A DNA stretch of 11,768 bases from Dehalococcoidia bacterium. Lineage in GTDB: Bacteria; Chloroflexota; Dehalococcoidia; Dehalococcoidales; UBA5760. The stretch is from assembly GCA_030639215.1 (NCBI GenBank), contig DAOWDD010000005.1, forward strand, positions 1 to 11,768. The letters are read 5' to 3'. The notes beneath the pieces were generated by a model. It had not been told where the DNA came from, searched no databases, and saw only the letters and a list, made by a program, of their open reading frames with translations. The first letter of the stretch is position 1. Every line of letters begins with the position of its first letter. The translations under genes were made by a program, and so were the position numbers. Shown here piece by piece: positions 7,198 to 11,768 of the stretch.

Positions 7198-7947
7198 ATG
7201 GGTATTGTGATTAGGTCAGAGCGGGAGATTATGGCCATGCGTCAGGCAGGCAGGGTAGTAGCCATCGTGCTGGAAATATTGAGCAGAGCAATAAGGCCGG
7301 GGATGGAGACTAAAGAGTTGGATGTTATCGCCGGTAGAGAGTTAAAGAAACTGGGAGCTAAGCCGTCGTTTAAGGGATACCACGGTTTCCCGGCTAATCT
7401 CTGTGTATCGGTAAACGATGAGATAGTGCACGGGATTCCGGGGGAGCGGGTCTTAAAGGAAGGCGATATTGTATCCCTTGACTTTGGTTCAATTTATGAC
7501 GGCTTTCAGGGGGATGCGGCAGTGACGGTGAGTGTCGGTGAGGTTAAACCGGAGGCTAAACGGCTTATGGAGACTACTGAGGATGCCCTGGAGGCTGGTA
7601 TCGCCAAGGCTTATGCCGGGGCGAGGCTGGGAGATATTTCCGCTGCTGTTCAGCGCTGTGCGGAGTCAGGGGGCTATTCCGTAATCCGGGAGTATACCGG
7701 TCATGGTATCGGTCGCCAGATGCACGAAGAGCCTCAGGTCCCTAATTTCGGGCAACCGGGAACAGGGCCAGTGTTGAAAAAGGGAATGGCCCTTGCCCTT
7801 GAGCCTATGGTAAGTATGGGTGATTGGCGTACCCGGCTTGGTAGTGACCATTGGACGGTATCTACGGCTGATGGCAGCCTTTCCGCACACTTCGAGCACA
7901 CCATTGCCATTACCGATGCTGAAGCGGAGGTGCTGACTGTTGCCTAG
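7198..7947 (+). CDS. map: Methionine aminopeptidase, type I
   Basis: MAP removes the initiator Met from nascent proteins when the second residue is small. The 249-residue product is a minimal type Ia enzyme with no N-terminal extension. The five metal ligands are all present: D95 and D106 (in DFGSIYDGFQGDAAV), H169 (TGHGIG), E202 (ALEPMV) and E233 (HFEHTIAIT); H79 (DEIVHGIPG) is the usual substrate-positioning His. ATG 7198 lies 3 bases after the adk stop. The nearest Shine-Dalgarno-like GGAGAG (7179-7184) is distant (13 bases), so translation may rely on coupling to adk. Gene order adk-map-infA is typical of Gram-positive-like bacteria. Confidence 0.98.
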   Translation: MGIVIRSEREIMAMRQAGRVVAIVLEILSRAIRPGMETKELDVIAGRELKKLGAKPSFKGYHGFPANLCVSVNDEIVHGIPGERVLKEGDIVSLDFGSIYDGFQGDAAVTVSVGEVKPEAKRLMETTEDALEAGIAKAYAGARLGDISAAVQRCAESGGYSVIREYTGHGIGRQMHEEPQVPNFGQPGTGPVLKKGMALALEPMVSMGDWRTRLGSDHWTVSTADGSLSAHFEHTIAITDAEAEVLTVA

Positions 7948-7958
7948 AGGGGTAGTAT

Positions 7959-8180
7959 ATGCCTAAAAAAGAGGCTATTGAGGTTGAAGGGGTGGTGTTG
8001 GAGCCTCTACCTAACGCTATGTTCCGGGTTGAGTTATCTAACGGGCATCAGGTGCTGGCGCATATTTCGGGTAAAATAAGGTTGCATTATATCAGGGTAT
8101 TACCGGGTGATAGGGTGATAGTAGAGCTTTCTCCTTATGACCTGGGTCGAGGTAGAATTACCTATCGCTTAAAGCAGTAA
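7959..8180 (+). CDS. infA: Translation initiation factor IF-1
   Basis: IF-1 occupies the 30S A site during initiation and cooperates with IF-2 and IF-3. The product has 73 residues, the normal length, and is a single OB (S1-type) fold. Family blocks are [20 protein letters not shown] (7-26), [20 protein letters not shown] (28-47), [20 protein letters not shown] (48-67) and the TYRLKQ end. AGAGGGG at 7946-7952, overlapping the map stop, is a good Shine-Dalgarno 6 bases before ATG 7959. It is followed 14 bases later by rpmJ, the usual partner. Confidence 0.98.
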   Translation: MPKKEAIEVEGVVLEPLPNAMFRVELSNGHQVLAHISGKIRLHYIRVLPGDRVIVELSPYDLGRGRITYRLKQ

Positions 8181-8194
8181 GTAAGGAATTTGTG

Positions 8195-8308
8195 ATGAAA
8201 GTCAGAGCTTCGGTTAAAGTTAGATGTGAGAAGTGTAAGGTGATTAAGCGGCGGGGGGTGGTCAGGGTCATTTGTCCCAACCCCCGGCATAAGCAGAGGC
8301 AGGGCTAA
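8195..8308 (+). CDS. rpmJ: 50S ribosomal protein L36 (zinc type)
   Basis: L36 is the smallest ribosomal protein, binding 23S rRNA near the A-site finger and helix 91 region. My translation of 8195-8308 gives 37 residues starting [14 protein letters not shown] and ending NPRHKQRQG. The zinc ligands C11, C14, C27 and H32 are all present, so it is the cysteine-bearing form. AAGGA (8183-8187) is 7 bases upstream of ATG 8195. A GTG at 8192 directly before and in frame could add one residue, but the family starts at MKVR. Its position between infA and rpsM is canonical. Confidence 0.97.
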   Translation: MKVRASVKVRCEKCKVIKRRGVVRVICPNPRHKQRQG

Positions 8309-8323
8309 GCCAGCCATTGAAGT

Positions 8324-8330
8324 AAGGAGG
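8324..8330 (+). promoter_or_regulatory. Strong rpsM ribosome binding site
   Basis: AAGGAGG, a near-perfect Shine-Dalgarno, is 7 bases before ATG 8338. It marks rpsM as independently initiated rather than overlap-coupled. Confidence 0.75.
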
Positions 8331-8337
8331 GGTCTTA

Positions 8338-8727
8338 ATGCCACGTATAGCCGGCGTAGATATACCAAAAAACAAGCAAATATGGGTAGCGTTACAGTAT
8401 ATCTATGGTATTGGTTCTGAATTGAGCCGGAGGATTCTGGCGCAGACGGGTATTAGTGCTGATACCAGAGCGGATAGTCTTACTGAAGATGAGGTCAACC
8501 GTCTCCGGGAGGTTATCGACCGGGAGTATAAGGTTGAGGGTGACCTCAGGAAAGAGGTCAACTTTAATATCAAGCGCCTCATTGAAATTGGCAGCTACCG
8601 CGGCCTCAGGCACCGGCATAGCCTGCCGGTTAGGGGGCAGCGAACGCGGACCAACGCTCGTGCCCGTCGAGGCACTAAGAAGACGGTGGCCGGTAGAGGT
8701 AAGAAGCGAGGTATGACCAAGAAGTAG
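8338..8727 (+). CDS. rpsM: 30S ribosomal protein S13
   Basis: S13 is in the 30S head, contacts P-site tRNA and forms intersubunit bridges with the 50S. The 129-residue product starts [20 protein letters not shown] and has YIYGIG at 21-26 (helix-two-turn-helix start). The S13 signature [20 protein letters not shown] lies at 88-107, followed by the basic tRNA-contacting tail that ends GKKRGMTKK. The N-terminal residues are fixed by homology and by the strong AAGGAGG upstream. It opens the alpha block. In E. coli, S4 represses translation from the rpsM leader; only 29 bases separate rpmJ and rpsM here, and I see no recognisable pseudoknot. Confidence 0.98.
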   Translation: MPRIAGVDIPKNKQIWVALQYIYGIGSELSRRILAQTGISADTRADSLTEDEVNRLREVIDREYKVEGDLRKEVNFNIKRLIEIGSYRGLRHRHSLPVRGQRTRTNARARRGTKKTVAGRGKKRGMTKK

Positions 8728-8752
8728 CCGGTTTTGTTAGATATAGTCAAGT

Positions 8753-8758
8753 AGGAGG
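8753..8758 (+). promoter_or_regulatory. rpsK ribosome binding site
   Basis: AGGAGG, a strong Shine-Dalgarno, lies 5 bases before ATG 8764 in the 36-base gap after rpsM. Confidence 0.7.
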
Positions 8759-8763
8759 TAGGA

Positions 8764-9156
8764 ATGGCAGAGAAGAAGCGTACCAGAGCCCGAAGGCGGG
8801 AAAAGAAGTCTATTCCAGCGGGAAAGGCCTATATCCAGTCGACATTCAATAATACCATAATTACCCTCACCAGCCCGGAGGGGAGTGTTATTGCCTGGGC
8901 AAGCTCAGGCACGGCTGGGTTTAAGGGCTCGCGTAAAGGTACTCCTTATGCAGCCCAGGTGGCGGCTCGTGATGCGGCACGGAAAGCCATGGTACATGGC
9001 TTACGCCAGGTAGAGGTTTATGTTAAAGGTCCAGGCAGCGGCCGCGAAGCGGCGATTCGTTCTCTGCAGAGTTCAGGCCTTTATATTACCAGTATTAGGG
9101 ATGTGACTCCTGTTCCGCATAATGGCTGTCGTCCTCCAAAAAGAAGGCGGGTATAG
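8764..9156 (+). CDS. rpsK: 30S ribosomal protein S11
   Basis: S11 binds the 30S platform, near the E site and the mRNA exit where the Shine-Dalgarno helix forms. The 130-residue product has [19 protein letters not shown] (22-40), the [19 protein letters not shown] block and [20 protein letters not shown]. It ends with [18 protein letters not shown], the S11 signature. The Asn-Gly in PHNG (N120) corresponds to the site known to form isoaspartate in E. coli S11. All conserved elements are present and the length is normal. The stop at 9156 is 10 bases before rpsD. Confidence 0.98.
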   Translation: MAEKKRTRARRREKKSIPAGKAYIQSTFNNTIITLTSPEGSVIAWASSGTAGFKGSRKGTPYAAQVAARDAARKAMVHGLRQVEVYVKGPGSGREAAIRSLQSSGLYITSIRDVTPVPHNGCRPPKRRRV

Positions 9157-9166
9157 AGGGTAAGAA

Positions 9167-9796
9167 ATGGCAAGATATACTCAAGCAGTCTGTCGTTTGT
9201 GTCGCCGTAGCGGCGAAAAGTTAATGCTTAAGGGGGGCCGGTGTCTTACCCCTAAGTGTGCTGTTGATAGGCGAGCGAAACCACCCGGTCAGCAGAGCAC
9301 CGGTCGGCGGCGGCGGACTTCTGACCGTGGTTTCCAATTAAGGGAAAAGCAAAAGGCCCGTTATACCTACGGCATCATGGAGGGGCAGTTCCGGAGGCTT
9401 TTTGCTCAGGCTGAGAGGCAGCAGGGCATCACCGGAGAGAACCTGGTCGTGCTGCTGGAGCGGCGGCTTGATAATGTAGTCTATCGGTTAGGCTTTGCTG
9501 ACTCTCGTTCTCAAGCTCGACAGATAGTCCGTCATGGACATATCAAGCTCAATGGACGTAAGACCAATATACCATCCTGCCTGGTTAAGGAGGGTGATAG
9601 TATTTCCTGGCGGGAGAGCAGCACCAGAACTGAGTACTATAAGGAAGTGGCCGAGAATATCGGCGCTAAGTTCCTACCGGGTTGGTTGAGCCTGGACAAG
9701 CAGAACCTGGTTGGCCAGGTGGCGTCACTGCCTACCCCTGATGAAATTGAGGCTAAATTTGAGGGGAAGACCATAGTTGAGTTCTATTCGCGATAA
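9167..9796 (+). CDS. rpsD: 30S ribosomal protein S4 (zinc-binding form)
   Basis: S4 nucleates 30S assembly on the 16S 5' domain and helps form the mRNA entry pore. The 209-residue product starts [19 protein letters not shown]. Cysteines C9, C12, C26 and C31 form the zinc-binding set of the C+ form. The S4 RNA-binding domain is at about 99-160, with [20 protein letters not shown] at 99-118 and the [11 protein letters not shown] element at 122-132. The end, [13 protein letters not shown], is typical. GAGGG at 9156-9160, overlapping the rpsK stop, is the Shine-Dalgarno. Placement of rpsD between rpsK and rpoA is seen in proteobacteria, actinobacteria, clostridia and Chloroflexota but not in Bacillus. 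Confidence 0.98.
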   Translation: MARYTQAVCRLCRRSGEKLMLKGGRCLTPKCAVDRRAKPPGQQSTGRRRRTSDRGFQLREKQKARYTYGIMEGQFRRLFAQAERQQGITGENLVVLLERRLDNVVYRLGFADSRSQARQIVRHGHIKLNGRKTNIPSCLVKEGDSISWRESSTRTEYYKEVAENIGAKFLPGWLSLDKQNLVGQVASLPTPDEIEAKFEGKTIVEFYSR

Positions 9797-9806
9797 GTCA
9801 GTTGAT

Positions 9807-9813
9807 AAGGAGG
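9807..9813 (+). promoter_or_regulatory. rpoA ribosome binding site that fixes a TTG start
   Basis: AAGGAGG is 7 bases before TTG 9821. There is no in-frame ATG or GTG at comparable distance, so this strong site decides the unusual start codon. Confidence 0.8.
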
Positions 9814-9820
9814 GAGCATT

Positions 9821-10801
9821 TTGTCTCGCCTAGTGATACCGAAGATTACCTGTGTTGAGAGTAAGGACAATTTTGGCCAGTTTCTGGTTGAGCCATTGGA
9901 AAAGGGCTTTGGCGTTACCTTGGGGAATTCCCTGCGCAGAATGCTGCTCAGCTATCTCCCCGGGGCAGCGGTAACCGGGGTTATGATTGAGGGAATTCAG
10001 CACGAATTCTCTAGTGTTCCTTATGTAAAAGAAGATGTTACCGAGCTTGTCCTCAATGTTAAGGAATTGAGGCTAATCCCCCTTTCTGAGCAGCCGGGTA
10101 AATTGATACTGGAAGCGGAAGGAGAGGGGCGTGTTTACGCTTCGGACATCAGGCCATCGACTGACCTTAGCATTGCCAATCCGGAACTATACCTGGCCAC
10201 TCTGGATTCGCCTGAAGCTAAACTCTATGTGGAACTGGATGTGGAAATAGGTGAAGGTTATCAGCTGGCTTCCTCCAGTGATAACCTGCCTATTGGAATG
10301 ATTCCCATTGATGCTATCTTTACTCCGGTGCGAAAGGTTAACTTTGCCGTTGAGCCGACGCATGTTGGCCAGGTGACCAGTCGCGAACGGTTGTCTCTGG
10401 AGGTATGGACGGACGGCACGATATCACCGGTAGAAGCCCTCACCCAGAGCGCGGCGATTTTAGTGGAGCAGTTGACCGCCTTTGTCGATTATGCCCAGGT
10501 CTCTCGGGCGGATGAAGAGGAGCAGGTCGTTCGACTGTCTATCCCTGAAGAGTTATACAATATGCCGGTGACTAAGCTGGATTTATCGGTGCGCACGATG
10601 AATTGCCTGAGACGCGGTAATATTGAGACGGTAGGGCAGATTATCGGTAAAGGGGAGAGCGAGTTACTGGCGCTGAGGAATTTCGGACAGAGGTCTAAAG
10701 AGGAGATAGAGGAACGCCTTGAGGAATTGGGGCTTTCTCTTAAACCGCAAACAGAAGAGTCAACTACACCAGTGGAAGAAGGGGTGGAAGGTGAGACATA
10801 G
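9821..10801 (+). CDS. rpoA: DNA-directed RNA polymerase subunit alpha
   Basis: Alpha dimerises to nucleate RNA polymerase assembly and its C-terminal domain contacts UP elements and activators. The 326-residue product has the N-terminal domain with KGFGVTLGNSLRRMLLSYLPG (28-48, read in two parts), the dimerisation region, and SSVPYVKEDVTELVLNVK at 64-81. A linker near 228-245 (RADEEEQVV) leads to the C-terminal domain at about 246-308: LDLSVRTMNCLRR (253-265), with R258 at the place of E. coli R265, the DNA-binding arginine, and RNFGQRSKEEIEERLEELGL (286-305). It ends in an acidic/Thr tail, TEESTTPVEEGVEGET. The start is TTG 9821, supported by AAGGAGG. The stop overlaps rplQ by 11 bases. Confidence 0.98.
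   Translation: MSRLVIPKITCVESKDNFGQFLVEPLEKGFGVTLGNSLRRMLLSYLPGAAVTGVMIEGIQHEFSSVPYVKEDVTELVLNVKELRLIPLSEQPGKLILEAEGEGRVYASDIRPSTDLSIANPELYLATLDSPEAKLYVELDVEIGEGYQLASSSDNLPIGMIPIDAIFTPVRKVNFAVEPTHVGQVTSRERLSLEVWTDGTISPVEALTQSAAILVEQLTAFVDYAQVSRADEEEQVVRLSIPEELYNMPVTKLDLSVRTMNCLRRGNIETVGQIIGKGESELLALRNFGQRSKEEIEERLEELGLSLKPQTEESTTPVEEGVEGET
10777..10784 (+). promoter_or_regulatory. rplQ ribosome binding site inside rpoA
   Basis: GAAGGGG-like sequence within the Glu-Glu-Gly codons of the RpoA tail is 6 bases before GTG 10791. It supports that start over the further upstream open reading frame. Confidence 0.65.
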
Positions 10802-11144
10802 ATTATCTGGTAGAAAACTAGGCAGGCATTCGGGGCACAGAAGGGCAATGTATCGTAACCTGGTGACCGACCTCTTGGGCTACGAGAAGATTACCACTAC
10901 GGAGGCTAAAGCTAGAGAGGTGCACGGCCTGGCTGAGAGAGTTATTACCCTGGGCAAGAAGGGGGGGCTTCATGCCCGCCGTCAGGCATTATCATTTATT
11001 ATCGACGCCAAGACGGTTGAGAAGATATTTGATAAACTTGCTTCTAGATATGCCGAGCGTAGTGGGGGCTATACTCGTATCGTTAAGTTAGGTCCTAGAT
11101 TAGGTGACGGCGCAGCTATGGTTAGATTGGAACTGGTAGAGTAA
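10791..11144 (+). CDS. rplQ: 50S ribosomal protein L17
   Basis: L17 lies at the exit side of the 50S subunit. From GTG 10791 the product has 117 residues and starts MRHRLSGRKLGRHSGHRRAM, the L17 hallmark. Further blocks are RNLVTDLLGYEKITTTEAKA (22-41) and the GPRLGDGAAMVRLELVE end (101-117). The frame is open upstream to 10719 inside rpoA, but those extra residues do not belong to the family and overlap the RpoA C-terminal region. The GTG gives an 11-base overlap with rpoA and a Shine-Dalgarno at 6 bases. It closes the alpha block; truA follows after 16 bases. Confidence 0.97.
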   Translation: MRHRLSGRKLGRHSGHRRAMYRNLVTDLLGYEKITTTEAKAREVHGLAERVITLGKKGGLHARRQALSFIIDAKTVEKIFDKLASRYAERSGGYTRIVKLGPRLGDGAAMVRLELVE

Positions 11145-11160
11145 AAAGGTTGCGAGGTTG

Positions 11161-11768
11161 GTGGCAGTCACCAGGGTTGTCTTAATAATAGAATATGATG
11201 GTAGATGCTATCACGGTTCTCAGCTCCAGGCCGGACTAACTACTATCCAGGGAGAGATAGAGCAGGCAGTCCGGGGACTGACCGGGGAGAGGTGCCGGAT
11301 AGCAACAGCCAGCCGTACTGATGCCGGGGTTCATGCTCGCGGACAGGTGGTCAGTTTTCGCACTGATTCACTCCTCCCTGAGCAGACCTTTGTTAAAGGG
11401 ATAAACTACTATTTGCCGAGGGATATCGCGGTTAAGGCGGCCTATCGAGTAGCAGACTCTTTTGATGTTCGGCGTAACGCTGTTAGCCGGGAATACAATT
11501 ACTATATCTTAAACGGCTTGACCCGGTCTCCAATCTGGAGGGGTTTTTCTCACCTTGTTGGTGGGCACTTGGATATTGAGGCTATCAATGAAGCCTGTCA
11601 GGCTCTTCTTGGTGAGCATGACTTTGCTTCGTTTGCCAGCCGTATTGGTGTGGAGAAGAAGTGCACGGTGCGGTATGTATATCGAGCGGCGATGGAGAGG
11701 CAGGGAGAATTGGCCGTTTTCAATATGGTGGCTAATTCCTTCTTACCCCATCAGGTGCGTAATACAAT
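11161..11768 (+). CDS. truA: tRNA pseudouridine(38-40) synthase TruA, 5' part (cut by right edge)
   Basis: TruA converts U38-U40 of the anticodon stem-loop to pseudouridine. About 202 codons are present; the frame is open to the window end. Visible features are VVLIIEYDGRCYHGSQ (6-21), the catalytic motif SRTDAGVHARGQV with catalytic Asp at 54 (codon 11320-11322), INYYLPRDI, the SREYNYYILNG strand, and FASFASR, then FLPHQVRN. Two positions differ from the commonest residues: S20 where W/F usually stands (YHGSQ), and Q in FLPHQVRN where M is common. The start is uncertain: GTG 11161 (used here) or TTG 11158; AAAAAGG (11143-11149) suits the TTG. Location after rplQ is typical of Gram-positive-like and Chloroflexota genomes, where rplM-rpsI often follow. 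Confidence 0.95.
   Translation, partial: MAVTRVVLIIEYDGRCYHGSQLQAGLTTIQGEIEQAVRGLTGERCRIATASRTDAGVHARGQVVSFRTDSLLPEQTFVKGINYYLPRDIAVKAAYRVADSFDVRRNAVSREYNYYILNGLTRSPIWRGFSHLVGGHLDIEAINEACQALLGEHDFASFASRIGVEKKCTVRYVYRAAMERQGELAVFNMVANSFLPHQVRNT

Noticed and set aside
8309..8337. S4-repressor pseudoknot in front of rpsM
   Set aside because: The gap is 29 bases and I recognise no E. coli-like structure; part of rpmJ would have to take part, which cannot be judged by eye.
8456..8716. 86-codon plus-strand frame inside rpsM
   Set aside because: Out of frame within S13 with no family-like sequence; the S13 frame is conserved throughout.
8742..8747. TATAGT, a -10-like box between rpsM and rpsK
   Set aside because: No TTGACA-like hexamer at 16-18 bases upstream (AAGAAG at that place), and a transcript would start within the rpsK Shine-Dalgarno.
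10719..10790. Longer rplQ reading frame starting at ATG 10719
   Set aside because: The 24 extra residues overlap the RpoA C-terminal coding region and are not L17-like. GTG 10791 gives the exact L17 N terminus and has a well-placed Shine-Dalgarno.
10489..10848. 119-codon minus-strand frame opposite rpoA/rplQ
   Set aside because: Antisense to the conserved alpha C-terminal domain, with Ser-rich, non-family-like translation; a shadow frame.

Overview
The window is one uninterrupted stretch of the bacterial S10-spc-alpha ribosomal protein super-operon, read entirely from the + strand. It runs from the 3' end of rpsC (S3) to a truA gene cut by the right edge. I recognise 25 protein-coding genes, two of them cut by the window edges. 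There is no RNA gene, insertion sequence, CRISPR array or antisense gene. The longest gap between genes is 47 bases (6497-6543). I see no convincing internal promoter or rho-independent terminator, so the genes are probably co-transcribed and separated mainly at the translational level.

Layout. 1-2414: end of the S10 block and start of the spc block (rpsC tail, rplP, rpmC, rpsQ, rplN, rplX, rplE). 2427-5190: rest of the spc ribosomal proteins (zinc-type rpsN, rpsH, rplF, rplR, rpsE, rpmD, rplO). 5171-7947: secY, adk, map, that is the protein export channel, adenylate kinase and methionine aminopeptidase. 7959-11144: infA, rpmJ and the alpha block (rpsM, rpsK, rpsD, rpoA, rplQ). 11161-11768: 5' part of truA. 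Together the genes supply ribosomal proteins, translation initiation factor IF-1, the RNA polymerase alpha subunit, nascent-chain processing, membrane insertion and tRNA modification.

Organism. Base composition looks mid-range. rpsD lies inside the alpha block, truA follows rplQ, and S14, S4, L36 and L24 are all of the cysteine-bearing type. Many starts are GTG or TTG (10 of the 24 starts visible). The SecY, IF-1 and S13 sequences look to me most like Chloroflexota, possibly class Dehalococcoidia. This is an impression from memory of the families, not a search result; a clostridial or other deep-branching Gram-positive-like lineage is the main alternative.

The region is essentially ordinary housekeeping DNA and I found no new biological system. 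The points worth a second look are: an exact 87-bp tandem repeat that builds an alternating acidic/basic tail on S3; five overlapping gene pairs in which the glutamate-rich C-terminal codons of one gene also provide the Shine-Dalgarno of the next; and three tiny start-codon mini-ORFs placed directly at the starts of rpsH, rplF and adk.
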